From assembly GCA_948470475.1 (NCBI GenBank), contig OX419342.1:583701-647700 (forward strand): a DNA stretch of 64,000 nucleotides. The letters run 5' to 3'. The first letter of the stretch is position 1, and the number at the start of each line of letters is the position of its first letter. Below are positions 51,401 to 63,923 of this stretch, piece after piece. The translations under genes and the position numbers were made by a program. The notes beneath the pieces are model-generated. The model was not told the DNA's origin. It made no database searches and saw only the letters and a list, made by a program, of their open reading frames with translations. The stretch comes from Galaxea fascicularis. Lineage: Eukaryota; Cnidaria; Anthozoa; Scleractinia; Euphylliidae.

Positions 51401-53800
51401 AAAACTGCATACAAGGCACAAATGAGGTGTCTGGCATATTATAAACAATAATATTATTAGTCTTCTTTTCTGTATTTTGTTGTGATGTGTGTGGACTTTG
51501 AATTCACTTCCCTCATAGATAATGCCTCTTTGAACTGTAGTCTTATTGTTAATGGTCCTTTTCCCATTTAAAATCTTAAGATTAGAGCCTTGATATTTAC
51601 CATTATAAAAATTTCTAAGAAATCTAAATTTTATTTCTTTAAAAAGTGGGAGGATTTGGAAAGGAATCCCTTTGTGGATCAAGCATCAAGAATGGCATAC
51701 CTTGTAGCTTCTGTTATCCAACCATGGACAAGTAAGTAGTCCAGGTTTGTTTTTTTCCATAAAAGAGTTTATGCCGAAGTTGCAATAATAACTTATCAGC
51801 CTACACAAAAATTGGAAAACTGACAGTGTATATTGACCTGCAAACAGACAGTTTTTCCATTTTTCAGTGGAATGAAACAAAAGCTGGAAAACTGTCTGTG
51901 TTCACAGGCTACAACATATGTCTACAGGGGCATCCTCCTGAAAGAGACTCTTCTTCCCTTTCTCACATGCTGCTGCGCTTCTTGCAATTTATTGCACATG
52001 CAGTCTATTACACACAAAGCTAAAGAGTACCACCAGAGCCTTTAAAGGGAGATTTATGATGAATGCATAACAGCAGTGCTTGAGCTCGTTCCTCAGGCTA
52101 TAATTTCTGTAAATGCCAAGAGTATCATTAAACTTACTCGCATTATAGGATAGGAGAGGTAAAGGCAATCAACATGTGTAAATATGACAATAGCATCGAT
52201 CCCATGTGCAACAAGACTGAATCAAAGTAAATATAACTAGAGAGTCCCCTGGAACATCAGAAAAGTTCATTTCACCAACTTGAATATTTTCCCTTTTTCC
52301 TAGGGTGACCTCTGTAGCAAATATTAAAGTTGTACGTTGAAACAGATATCAACGCTTTGCAATAATTTTGCTCACATCCACAAACATGCAAGAGTTTTCA
52401 TTTGCTATTTATAGATGCAGGGTCTGTTAGCCAGTCTCCTCCAAGTGTTAGAGCAGTAGAGAAAGGGAGTCGTGCCATGTTTCCATATGGGTTTGGTCAT
52501 GCAACAGAGTATGTCAGGCCAAGATTAGCTTTAATAGGGTGAGTCTAATTTCTGCTGATCACAAGTTGTCATAGTGTGCATCTGTTTAACCTGAGTGATT
52601 ATTTTCCACAGTAAGTTCAAGATCGTCTGTGTATGACAAGTATCTCTTTCAAATTATACTTTTAATGAAGTATGTGACAGAAAAATTGGTGATAGGATTG
52701 AAGAAAAATAAAATGAAGTCACCAGCACGTGATATCATATATTGTACATAGGATTAGGAATTTGAATACAAATTAGTCCAGAAGAATCAGCAGCTATAAT
52801 AAATATTTTAAATTTATGACCACTTTGTCCCATCGTAATTTGGCATGTATGCCACCATTGCTTAACAGTGATGCAGCCCATAGAGTCCACCCTTTAGCAG
52901 GTCAGGGTGTCAATCTTGGCTTTGGAGATGTTGCTTGCTTAAGAGATGTCCTATCTGAAGCTGCTCAGGAAGGAAAAGATATTGGTAACTAAGAACTATT
53001 TAATCTGCATGTTGTTCTAGGTGATCTGAATCCATTATGATGACTTTAGTTTTTAGAGACAAGTGACAACAATGCTGCTTTACCTGGTGTAGTTCACTTT
53101 GAAAAGTCGTGGGGCGCTAGCTGGTTGACCAGCCCCCCAACTACAGACTGTGGCTTCTACCCCATTTGGGACATCTGACTTTACTTCCATTAGATGTCTG
53201 CAAGTTAATTAACTCAACCGGTGTTTCTGCACTTCTGCATGAAAAGTCTGTGGCAATTTTGGCACTTAATCTATTTTCCAGTGTCTGAACCCCTTTATCC
53301 TTTATCCAATGTGCATAATTTCCTTGACTACTAATCTAGTTTTGTTTTTTTGATCCTGTTTCCCTCTCCAGGATGTCTAGAACATCTGTTAACATATGAA
53401 ACCATACGACAGCAGAGCACTGTCCCCATGATCTCTGCCATTGATCTTCTTAAGAGGCTCTACTCCACATCAAGTCCTCTGCCCGTCCTTGCACGATCTG
53501 TGGGTCTAATAGCAACTAATGCAATAGCACCACTCAAGGTAACATCATTTGGTTAAGCGACCCTTAAGATCATGCTTTATTCTCACTTCTCGTCCAGACT
53601 ATTGTGAACGGCAGTAATTAGATGAAGAAACTTAAAATTACTTTGATGACAGTGACGACCACTTCCATGGTTCTTCTCCACCTAACTTATCTCCACGAAG
53701 AAGCCCACTTCATTAAAGCCCTGTTCAGGAACGTTGTAAATTTATTTGACAGTGTTTTCTCATTTTCTAGGAACAAATTATTGGATTTGCCATGAGATAG
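48408..53800 (+). CDS. COQ6: Ubiquinone biosynthesis monooxygenase COQ6, mitochondrial
   Basis: FAD-dependent hydroxylase adding the C5 hydroxyl to the coenzyme Q ring at the matrix face of the inner membrane. Thirteen coding exons (48408-48570, 48839-48970, 49095-49153, 49293-49496, 50229-50303, 50553-50660, 50807-50869, 51069-51176, 51647-51731, 52415-52538, 52869-52984, 53372-53538, 53771-53800) give 477 aa (human 468). The first 30 residues are rich in Lys/Arg and lack acidic residues, as in a mitochondrial targeting peptide. The Rossmann motif [11 protein letters not shown] (Gly42-Gly47) binds FAD. Other landmarks: [42 protein letters not shown], and the second flavin motif [17 protein letters not shown] (Asp375). 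The last exon is only 30 bases and ends EQIIGFAMR. An AATAAA at 54011-54016 may end the transcript. No lesions seen. Confidence 0.96.
49841..50012. mobile_element. Near-perfect 172-bp palindrome in COQ6 intron 4
   Basis: The left arm from ATTTGTAGAGAACTATTTTT is mirrored by the right arm ending AAAAATAGTTTTCTACAAAT. The centre is GCAGTTCATATATGAACTGC, so there is almost no loop. The arms match over about 85 bp with a handful of differences. No coding capacity. Confidence 0.75.
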
Positions 53801-56384
53801 TGGAGCTGTTACTAACCAAGAATATTATGAAACAGTCGTTACAGAAAGCTCAAGATACGTTGCATTTTGGGAAATGTTTTTACAGGCTAGGGCAAATGTT
53901 CATTACTTTAAAAACAGTAAACAGTCTGTGGTAACTTTGGATTCTTCATTAAACACAGTGTGGAATATGAAAGTGACTTCCTACCAAAGTGGTTGCCTAT
54001 GTCAACAAAAAATAAATTTCCAGAGTATCTATGTTTAAGACTTGAAATCTACCAGATAGATCCTGGTAATTATGCCCAACAATAACTTTGTTATAGAGGA
54101 TGGAAGTTGTTATGACAAAATACGTGTAGAAAGGAGTTTATTTAACAAACTGGCCCCTTGATGGAAAGTAAATCTAACCTCTAAACATCTGAGAAGATGC
54201 TGTAATAAAAAAAGAGAATTATTATTCTTTTTTGTGTTCCTTTTACTTTCTCAGTTTGTCATTTTTATTATAACATAACCTCTCCAATCATGTATTACAG
54301 TTTGTTCTGAAATAACCAACAACTGACAAAATTTATGACTACAGTCGAACCTCGATTATCTGGACTCGTTGGGACCTTGGTAAATAGTCCGGATAATCGA
54401 GAGTCCAGATAATCAAAAATATGAATATTAATGAGATAGGCATGTAAACAAAAGGTTTACAGCAAAGAAAACATCATTTTAATTGTGAAATCTGCACAGC
54501 CTGTATGTACAGTGTATATATCAGCTGAACGTATTAGAATATTTCTTTGTCTCGTTGCACTTGCAAATTTTGAAAAGCGCACAGGATAATACACTGTTTC
54601 AACAGTCTTTTGAAAGGATTATTGGGCTTTTTGCGACTTTGAGTTTTCAAGATCACAACTAATTAATATTCATGAAAAAAATGGGACCAGAGAAAAAAGT
54701 CCGGATAATCGAGGTCCGGATAATCGAGGTTCGACTGTATTGCACTGTAACATCTATTTCTTAATATGGTTTCCTACAGTTGTTCTGTTGCTGGTGGCTG
54801 GTGCTCACTTGAAGTCATGTAAGCACCACATATGAGCTAGAGTCACAGGAACGACCCAAGCAGAAAAAACTGCAGTAAGTCACCTTAACAGTCAAACTGA
54901 AAACTTCATACATTTAGTTGTACGGAATTTTCATCACAAGTTTTGTTCATATGGAACTACAAAACTTCAATGTAATAGCAGTCTCTTTACTTTCCTTTCC
55001 AAGTACATCTCCAACAAATTTAAAATAAGTTTTTTTTTAATTCAAGGAGAAGAGACATCAACAACCTTCCTAACATGTTGAACATTTTTTTTTTACAAAT
55101 CTTAAATTATCACAGCCCCCATGTTTAACTCCAGTGACTTGAGGTCAGGGCAATGTTTAGTATAAATACATGCGCAGCCTTTACTTTTTACATGGCACAT
55201 AAATTTTTTTCTTTGAAAACAACCAATTTTTAACATTTCCTACTGCAAACTCCTGCAGTTTGCTTTGTGGCATTATATACCAGTGCATGAATGAATGTAA
55301 ATTAAATGATCTAGTAAAAAACTAGAGCCCATTAAAAGGTTAATGGTATGTTAAATTACCTTAAAGGCAAGCCAAGGATTAAGATAAGGGATGTGTATAA
55401 CAGAAACTGTCACAAGAGCAAACAACAAATAATTATTTATATCTTCAAAATGCCAAAGTAACCCACAACTGGCCACTTTTTTTATTCATTTAAGCGCTAC
55501 TATGATCAAAAAATAATTCTTTTTTTCTTCAGATTTTGAAAGCATGTTCACTTAACACCTGACTGGCAAAATTTTGAGCTTTGATTTTTATCCAGAGGCT
55601 GTTTATTTTGAGTGTAAGGTTTGGATTTCACAATCCACCATTACTCACGTTCAAAACTGACTGATTGGACCTCAGAGGCTTGGATCTAGGGAAAAGTGAC
55701 ATCATTTACTCACTTGTTTAAAATTTCAGTGTGTAAACACAACTTATATATGCAAAACACGAGTTTAAAAATATGAAAGCCTGAAACTCCTGTGCTGCAT
55801 ATCAATTAAGCCACCTACACTTGCACTGCATTCTTAAACCAGCGAGTCTTTGACATCATTTTCTCATCAACCCAGCTCTCTCAAGATTTTAAAGTTAGTA
55901 ATGACAGACCAATAAATAACAAAATTCCAGTTGAAATAAACAGGTGTCTTTTTTAAAATCAGAACTTAAAACTTGAGTCACTTAGTGTTTAGTTAACATA
56001 GTTTTGAAATCCAAAGAAAATGACGAATTGCTTGTTTGGTCATAATAGGACTTTAAGGCTTCTACAAAATTGATAACTTCATAACCAAAACAATTTTTCA
56101 TCACTGAATACCACCATGTGGTAATTTTCAAGGCAGCAAGCATTTCCATTTTAAACAGATAAATCTGTGGAAAAAATGTGGGCTACTTTTTATTCTTTTC
56201 CTTTCTTTTTTGTAAATAAATTATAGATATGCCAATTGTGGGATAGACACTTGCACAAATAATCATCCTCTGTATTTAAAAACACTACCAAGAGTAAAAG
56301 AGGGATGGCTTTGGAAGTCAGTGAACAAAAAAGCACTTAATAGTATTTTACCTCTGCATTAATGTCAAACAGTACACTTCTAAA
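53801..56384. other. Convergent 3' spacer of COQ6 and SGPP
   Basis: This region contains the 3' UTRs of both genes and one TIR element at 54342-54737. From about 54800 to 56380 it is AT-rich without a recognised exon or repeat; this may largely be the 3' UTR of the phosphatase gene. Confidence 0.45.
54342..54737. mobile_element. Tc1/mariner (Tigger/pogo-type) non-autonomous element
   Basis: The 5' end CAGTCGAACCTCGATTATC is mirrored by GATAATCGAGGTTCGACTG at the 3' end, and the 396-bp element is flanked on both sides by TA. Subterminal repeats of GTCCGGATAATCGA occur at both ends. Ends beginning CAGT with TCGATTATCCGGA are typical of Tigger/pogo-like transposons. The interior has no transposase. 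Confidence 0.85.
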
Positions 56385-58746
56385 TCACATTTCAATGTAA
56401 GCAAACAGCTGAGGCACAAAACCCACTGCAGTGATACCAACCACTAAATAAGTAAGAAAACGATGCGGCATTTCAGAAACAGCCTTCTTCCTCTTGGGAT
56501 CAGTCTCTGACAGAAGCCATGGCACCACGGTGTGTACAGTGGATTTCATCACAGCACGGGTTGGTATCAACACTGTCACACCCAACACAAACTTACAAAG
56601 TATTGTGATTATCTTCTTGGAGCCAGGAACGCGGATTGGATATGGAGCACCAAGATATGGGTCTGGTATTCCCTGGAAATAACATCTACCCCAGCAACCA
56701 AGTAGAGCTCCACATGAACTGAACACAATTGTGGCAGTGTCGGCCTTTGTTTGGGTCTGTGTTGGCGGTGTCGGATACAGGATTATCATGACTATTGACA
56801 CAATTATCAGAAATATGGGTGTGCTTGGTGAACTAAACACCCATTTATCAAATGATGTATCCATCCGAGGCAGCAAAGTGACAAGAACAAGTAAGGCAAA
56901 TACCACACCAGCAAGAAGATCCTAAAAACAGACATCAATAAAAATAGGCTACAAATTGTTCTCGTTTCCAGAGCTCATGATCCTTCTGCCTGCAGCAGAA
57001 ATCGAGAGCTCTGGCCAGTTCCGAAATATGCGCTGTCGCAGTGAAGACGCATTTTTGTGGCCGTTAGCAACCACTATTGTTTCAAACTTCTGAGTTTGCA
57101 CAGAAGAGCCGGAAGTCTGTGATTCACGGACTTCAAGGTTTGGATCCAGCCAGAGCTCTCGATCTCTGCCGCAGGCCAGAAGGAACGTGGGCTCTGGGGA
57201 CGAGAATGGCTACAAATGTATATATTATTGATGATTAAATAGAACTCCATAATACATGCAAAACAAAATGTGTTCCTTGCGCATTCTTGAGACATTCATA
57301 AAAACCAATGAAATTTGTTTAGAAAAGTTAAGAACTGTCATATCAAGCACACCTCTGGTTCTTCTAAATTTTTTATCAAACCCTTATGTACTGACTTGAT
57401 ACATGTTAATTCCTTGAATATCACCAGAACATATCCTCATATCATAAACTCCCGGGTCGACCTTTTATGGACTGATAGCTTAAACAATGATTTGAAAACC
57501 AAACTACCAGTAGCTGATGTAGATTTAAAATGAAGTTTTTATCAAGTGGTCCATCTAATGAACAGTCACTAATAAACCAAAATTTAAATATTGTAATTTG
57601 GACTGCAACACCACACATGAATTCTGTCACCTAAAAACAAAACTAAAATCATGAAGGTCAACACTTTTCCTTTTATTGTGGCTCTGAAAAAAGACACCCC
57701 CACCAACTCACGCTTGAGCAGTCTGCAGGGTTTTCGTTAATTGAAAAAAATAGGAGGGTTAGATTAGTTTGGTTTGCCCTTTTTCGATACCTTGAGGGAG
57801 CTATGTTCACAGAAAATGGGTGCTGATGCCAGGGTCCTTGCTTCTAATAACAACCCCAAGTCTGATGCACCCCCCCCCCCCCCACCTCCCCAATCAAATT
57901 CCTGGTTATGGGCCTGAGTATACACTGTACCTGTAATGTATGCATGCCCACATATAGCCGACTGGTTGACACTAAGACACACCAACATATGGCAAATAAA
58001 ACACCGGCATACAATGGATACTGTGAAAGAAAAATGTAGAGAACAGTCAGATGCCAAGTTCATTGCTGTGTAAATAATATTCTGACGAACACAATCCTAC
58101 TTGCATGTTTGCCTTTTGGGTAAATTGTCTCCCAAGAAGATTGCAAAAATAAAAAGCTTTGCAGTGACTGAAACGTTTGAAGGTAAGGGGGTCATGAGAA
58201 AAATAGATAGCAAAAGTGGTAATGAAGCTACTATAAAACCCTGCATTGTGAGGAATTCATAAGAATTGTGTTCAAAGAATGTTGTTGTGAAAAGAAGCGG
58301 AAACAAGAGATGGCCTTTTAAAGTAGTTACATCTGTAATTCCTTTCAAACTCAAACAGCTATCCCTTTGTTCCAGACAAAATTACATCATGACCATTTGC
58401 ATATTTATATGTTCAACATTTCAATGTACAAATGGTCATGATGTAATTTTGTCATGTGTAGCCAGTTCACCTTTCTGTGAAATCCAGAAAACGTCCGTTT
58501 GTGTTTTTTTATACAGAACGGATAAGCAGGATATCTGCCCCACCCCCGTCAATTTCAATGATTACCCGTAAACGTGCAACAGCACTGATAGGTCAAGAAA
58601 AGTTTTAACCCTAGAAATGATTTCATGCAATGTAAAAGGAAGCAAGAACTTCTCTTTTTCATTTGACCAACATAAACGATATTGGTCCAACTGATATTTA
58701 GCTGGATTTTCGACATTCCTATACATCAAGTTGAATGGAAGTGTTC

Positions 58747-58782
<36 letters not shown>

Positions 58783-59633
58783 TTTATTTCAGTGTCAATC
58801 TTCTAGGTAGCCTAATAGGCCTACTAATCGGGGACACCTTCTCTCGGAAACCATTGCTTCACAAATACCGCGAATATTGTACAATTCTGGAACAAATCAA
58901 TTTCACCCGGTAAACGATGTCATCAACATATTTACATTAAGCGTTACAGTGTCGGGAAATAAACAATTCTTTCCCTGACTGCGACATAAATTACAAATAA
59001 AACAGATTTAACAGACACACAAATAAATGGTACACAAACCTGATAACGATCGTACGTGAAATACACTAAACAGACCGGGACTAACGTTCCCACCATTGCG
59101 TGAGTTGAAGGCATACCGTACTCACATTCAAACCGCTTTTCCACTTGAATAACTGGAGGACAAGGTGGCCTAGGCCATTGAATTACATCCTTTGCACTCT
59201 GGCCTACGTACATTATGAGAGCCCACATAAACACAGTACTTCGAGCCAAATATTCATCGATGTTCCAAAACACGAACGGGAAGAAAGTGATGTAGAATAC
59301 CTCGTAGCCTAACGCGGAACCAAACAAGAAAAGCGCATGGAAAAAACTGTTGACTTCATACAGCTGCTTCCCGTTCTGTTCAACAGGTACTCCGAGTTTC
59401 TCGGATGGTTCAGGTTTGACAAATCCGTTGCGATGACCATGGTTTGTACAATTTGTGTGAACGTGACTTGTGTGTTTGTAGTATCCATTGGAGGTGTGAA
59501 TTTCCCCAGATGTTAACTCGCCTTTGCTGTCAAGCGTCGAATGTAAACCATTTTCCTCACGCCGAATCCCTCTCAAGCCAAAGACACGCTGGAATTTAGC
59601 CACGAAATAAGGATCCCCCAGTGATTTCAACAT
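56385..59633 (-). CDS. Sphingosine-1-phosphate phosphatase (SGPP1/SGPP2 family)
   Basis: Endoplasmic-reticulum membrane enzyme that dephosphorylates sphingosine-1-phosphate, returning sphingosine to ceramide synthesis. Three coding exons (59040-59633, 57931-58020, 56385-56921) give 406 aa. The lipid-phosphatase signature is complete: C1 KDVIQWPRP (residues 148-156), C2 MPSTHAM with the catalytic-side His178, and C3 SRLYVGMHTLQD (Ser218-Asp229), split by the second intron, with nucleophile His225. A soluble polar N-terminus carries KFQRVFGLRG as in vertebrate SGPP1. Several hydrophobic membrane segments follow, and the end PHRFLTYLVVGITAVGFVPQ matches the family's last membrane helix. A single invertebrate gene ancestral to SGPP1 and SGPP2 is likely, so I do not choose between the symbols. 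Confidence 0.93.
56958..57207. mobile_element. Inverted-repeat element in SGPP intron 2
   Basis: TTCTCGTTTCCAGAGCTC is mirrored by GAGCTC- and TGGGGACGAGAA-type sequence at the other end, with inner arms AGAAATCGAGAGCTCTGGCC and GCCAGAGCTCTCGATCTCTGC. It spans about 250 bp. Similar GGGGACGAGA sequence occurs at 9206 inside the XPO1 intron element. Confidence 0.55.
58375..58453. other. Perfect 25-bp hairpin in SGPP intron 1
   Basis: GACAAAATTACATCATGACC plus ATTTG (58375-58399) is followed after 29 bases by its exact reverse complement (58429-58453). The stem has no mismatch. It could be a tiny fold-back repeat or a small-RNA precursor. Cnidarian microRNA precursors often pair nearly perfectly. 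Nothing in the sequence alone decides between the two. Confidence 0.6.
58749..58780. repeat. (AAT)n microsatellite
   Basis: An uninterrupted run of about ten AAT/ATA units in intron 1 of the SGPP gene. Confidence 0.9.
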
Positions 59634-60059
59634 ACTCTGCCAAACCTTGAAACAAGCAACAAGACTACGGATTCACCCACCCGGCCAGGTGTGTGCTCCT
59701 TGCGCGAGGTGCAATCCTAGTTAACCCATATATGGACATCACGAATCACCCCACTGGTTGTGCACGTGTTGAAAACGTGATAGCAGGGGACTCCCCTGGC
59801 AAAGCAAACACTGATCTTAGATCGATGACCCAACGGACATGACCAAACTTTGTCACAGATAAGTTTCAAGTTTTAAGTTTATTAAAGACTTAAAAAACAT
59901 ACAGAGAAAGAAAAGAGAAGTTCAAAGTTGCTGTACTTTCATTTAACATTCCTGGGTAGGGTTGGAACCTTTTTTGCTGTCAGGATAATTGTTGAGAGTA
60001 TGCTGTTGTTTTAATCCACTGACAAGTAATTAGTGGATGACTAATGATTAAATTTTTGT

Positions 60060-60207
60060 TATCTGCTGATGCACTCTCGCCCCCCTCCCCACCCCCTCAC
60101 AGAAGGGATTTGAGTTTGCACCCCTCCTCCACCCCCACCCCCACTCCCACTCCCACCCCAGGAAATTCCCGTCAAGTTTTGTTTTGGATATTTTCTGGAA
60201 CTGCACA
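60060..60207. mobile_element. Degraded copy of the XPO1-intron TIR element end
   Basis: C-rich blocks are followed by GGAAATTCCC and then GGATATTTTCTGGAACTGCA, paralleling the right end of the element at 8682-9562 (GGAATTTCC, then GGATATTTTCTGGAACCACA). The opposite end was not found, so this is a fragment. Confidence 0.45.
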
Positions 60208-62380
60208 ATGAAAACTAAGGACTTGATATTTCTCACTATTATGTGAAAGCTGAACTTAATTTCCAGGTAGCTACAGAATTAGAGGGCCTCCTTTCTGGAG
60301 GTTGTTTGAAATTTATGTTTTGGAAATTGATTTTCATTTTAGCACCAATCAAAGGTTACGTTCTTTATTTTAAATTGTTGACCAAATTTTTACAAGTTTT
60401 CCACAAACACCAGCTAAAATTGAAGAAACCTGGATTCTTTTTTATCACATTCAGATATGTAACTTTTATGGCTGGTGAAAGTGAAATGGCATATTTCTCC
60501 AAGACCACTGTTCTATGTGGTGGCAGTGTTCTGTTTAAATACACTGGTTTTTCATTTAGCCGCTATGAACACATTTCTGTCAATGTTTAAACAGACATCA
60601 AGTGCTACTGTCACTGTCTACATTCTCATTTCTTGCTTGACCAAACAAAGGAGCATTAGGATCATTTCCAGTAACAAACAGCCTCAAAGTGCCAGCCACA
60701 AACAGACCTGTAAGATATAACAAAAGAAAACTCCAAAATCACACTGTGTAGTGCCAGAAAATGTTCATAACTCTCCCACAGAAGGTCAAGTGAAACTCCA
60801 AGGGGGAGAGGGGTGGAAAAAGAAAAAGCTTTTCAAGTATGGAGCTAAATTGGGTATGGAACCACACTTTCTTTTCTTAGTGGCCAAAGAAAGTTTGTAG
60901 TCTTTGCCAAACAATACTAAGGACAATTCAAGCCAAATATAAATGACAAAAATAAGTTTTGAGTGACTTTAAGGGACTGTAATACGACTGACTGGTAAAA
61001 TCCAAAACCAGGTAATGTTTTTATGAAATGTTTTTGGACCAGATACATTTGCCAAGAGTCTTCACAAATAATGATTATTGGGCCCTTACGGTGGCTCAAA
61101 CCTGATTTGTAGCACTTCCCAGCCCATATACTTTGATGGATCAACACTACCACACTTTATCAGCTGATACTATAATAATGGTACCAAATGAATGCCCAAA
61201 CATTGTTAACAAGTTATGAATATTTTCTTGGCATAACTGGCTACCATAGCAACAATATTACCTGTTGAAAACACCCCTAATTTTAGCTTTAAATGCCTAT
61301 AACTTAAAAACGGGTGCAATGACCCCCATTTTTTATTATTGAAATGCAATCAGTATACTAAGATGTACTTTTTGCAAAGTTGAAAAGAATTTGTAGGAGT
61401 GGATTCAGAGCCACCTTAAATTCCACAAATTTTAAGGTGGCTCTGCTAATGGACGTGTACTCTTGCATGAAGTGTCAGTATGTGAAAGTTTAACTGTCCT
61501 TCATTGTCTAGCATCTTTTTCTAATTGTTTACCTAATGTTGTCCTTTTCAAATCACATTTGAATCTGATTAAGAAAAAAGTTGATCTTGAACTCAACGTA
61601 CCTAACCCAAAAAGTCCTGTCATGATTTTTGCTGGGATTTTAGAAGGGTGGATCTGTTTAATGGTGGAAAAAACCAGAACTCCTGAAGCATAGCAAACTG
61701 AGGCACTGATAAACTTGCATGTTACACAATCTTGATCAAACTTCATGTCAAGCTTCCTTATTATTGATGGCTCCTCTTTTTCCTCCTTAAAAGAGAAAGT
61801 TTATGCTGACCAGAGGGAAAACATGCACATTTCATAAACCATACCTTTTTCAAAAGATCTACTCAAATAAATTATAGTAGTTCTATTTGACCACTTGTGT
61901 GAACTTTCCTGTAAAGGTTACAGTTAGTTTAGGGTTAAGGTATGGTAAGTCCCAGTGGAAGGGGAGGCGAGGGTACTCCCCTGTATAAGCTATATGGGCA
62001 TGTGCCGCCCCATAGGTTATGGATTTTGAGCCATTTTTGTCAGAAAACAGGTATAGATTTTGACCATTCTGGTCTTAAATCGGGTGTTGTTTTCAAGGGA
62101 ACCATGAGATCATCAGCATAAACGTATCTGTCTTTTCAATTCCAAATGAATTACAGAGAAGGAGAAGTAACCAAAATATATATCATTTGAGTTGAATGTT
62201 ACCATTTCTTGACTTTGGCACTAATGCAAAGCTTGATTACACTACAACAAAGCTAGCTGGAAGGTTTGTAATGACAATGTCAGGTCTGAAAAAAGATATA
62301 GATTTTTGGGGCTATGTCTGAAAACGGGTGTGGAGTGGAAAATGGCATGGTTTGGTTACACCCCTACAAAGAAATCCTAA

Positions 62381-62539
62381 GGGCCTGATTACATGAGCCG
62401 GGCTGGCCCGGTTAACCGGGCTGGTTTGAGTTTGCCGGGATCTCGGCATGTTTGTTAAACGCAACAAAAATCAACTTCGCGATTACATGACAACCGGGCC
62501 AGCCCACACCGAAGCAGCCCGGCTCATGTAATCAGGCCC
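62381..62539. mobile_element. PIF/Harbinger-like MITE with TAA target duplication
   Basis: Terminal inverted repeats GGGCCTGATTACATGAGCCG and CGGCTCATGTAATCAGGCCC are flanked by TAA on both sides. GGGCC ends and a 3-bp TAA duplication are typical of PIF/Harbinger-type elements. An inner GGCCCGGTTAACCGGGC palindrome and GCGATTACATGACAACCGGG-type subrepeats are present. At about 159 bp with no open frame, it is non-autonomous. Confidence 0.8.
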
Positions 62540-63071
62540 TAAGAGTACCCCCCGGGGGGGTGTAGTTTAAGGGTGAAAGTAGTGCTAAGGTTAGATTAGT
62601 AAACTAACACAGAAACGTTCAAAAATTCAAAACATACAGAAATATGCATGGGACGATGGTTAATGCAGAGTTTTCAGACGTTAGCGCACAAGTAGAGAAA
62701 ATCAAATGATCTTAAGAGATTGTCAAAGTCAAAAGCAAAGAAGCAGGACTACCTCTTCATCGGGTAAACGGTCTAAACTGGGCAACTTTTCAAAAGTTTT
62801 TTTTTCTTCGTCTTTTCCACTCATTCTGCTCTAATAGCTCTCCAATTACTCCTTCAAGTGTCCCTTCATGTACCGTGACACAACGTACAGCCGCTGTCCA
62901 TCACGTTTTGCGCCCTCATCGCCGGTGTGGCTGTTCTTCCTTCTGTACTGGCGATTTTGACAGTTTTACGTTACTATTGCCAAGAATCCGTATTCATCGC
63001 CCAATTGGTATCTGTAATCGAGCTTCCAAGCTACTAGAAAGAGAGTCTACATATTATTAACTCTATTCACT

Positions 63072-63923
63072 ATGCCTGAGGCTCAAGCCAAGACTAATAA
63101 TGCCAGATCTGGGGGTGGAAGCAAACAGGGTGCTTTCAAGGACAAGGATAAGCCCACCGAGATTCGGATGAGCAACATCACTGCTGCAAAAGGTTATTAA
63201 GTAATTTCTGATGATCGCAACGCTATCGTATTTGGTATCCAAAACATCAACACTGACAGATAATGGCTTGTTTTGCAGCTGTAGCGGATGCCATACGAAC
63301 TAGTCTCGGACCGAAAGGGATGGACAAAATGGTGAGTTTTGAGCAAGCTGGTCTTTGTACGTTTGTTACGTTTCTTTACATCTTTCTGTAGATTAACTCA
63401 TGACTCTGTACAGTTACCATAACAGGGTGTAAAATCTAGCTCTCGGGACACTGATGTTATGACGGTGTGCATCTTTCTTCACTTGATGGTTACTTAATTG
63501 AATACGTTTGGTTGGAGTTTTTAACATTGACACTGTCAAACTGACAAATGCAACACCGTCGTTCATTGTTGTGTAGAGCGTTGAATTTTATGCAATAGTT
63601 TTCACTTCTGTGGCCGTTATATATCAGTCAAATCCAAGAATGCCCATCCCCCTCCCGGGCAAACCCTGGGCATTTGACTTTTTAATTGGTCAAATGCCCC
63701 GCCGGTTGGGGTTTGCAGAGCATCATATTCCTCATGCTTTAGATATGTAGGTAGATTAACCCAGCCATTTAATGAAAATTTTTCCACATTTCAACCTTCA
63801 AAAAAAATTAATTATGTGAACCATTTTGTTTAGATTCAGAGCGGAAATGGTGATGTGACCATTACTAATGATGGAGCAACAATCTTGAAGCAAATGCAAG
63901 TTTTACACCCAGCAGCAAGGATG
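63072..63923 (+). CDS. CCT4: T-complex protein 1 subunit delta (CCT4), 5' part; gene runs off the window
   Basis: Subunit of the cytosolic TRiC/CCT chaperonin that folds actin, tubulin and many other proteins using ATP. The three coding exons present (63072-63192, 63279-63331, 63834-63923) encode 88 residues. Landmarks: start MPEAQAKT, then [32 protein letters not shown] and [20 protein letters not shown], which is nearly identical to human CCT4 at the nucleotide-binding equatorial domain. The remaining ~450 residues, including the GDGTT catalytic loop, lie beyond the right edge. Introns are short (86 and 502 bp). The ATG context (CACTATGCC) and the collinear N-terminus support the start. Confidence 0.96.
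63655..63701. repeat. Small inverted repeat in CCT4 intron 2
   Basis: CTGGGCATTTGAC and GGTCAAATGCCCC face each other across about 12 bases. The surrounding CGGGCAAACCC and GGGGTTTGC blocks also pair loosely, giving a larger imperfect hairpin between about 63632 and 63718. Confidence 0.5.

Larger units (their letters stand above)
59634..63071. other. Spacer between SGPP and CCT4 (divergent promoters and repeats)
   Basis: This should hold the SGPP 5' leader and promoter at its left and the CCT4 promoter at its right; the two genes point away from each other. No coding exon is recognised in the 3.4 kb. Contents seen: a degraded copy of the G/C-rich TIR element near 60060-60207, a small inverted repeat AGAGCCACCTTAAA / TTTTAAGGTGGCTCT near 61407-61446, and a Harbinger-like MITE at 62381. 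Confidence 0.5.
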
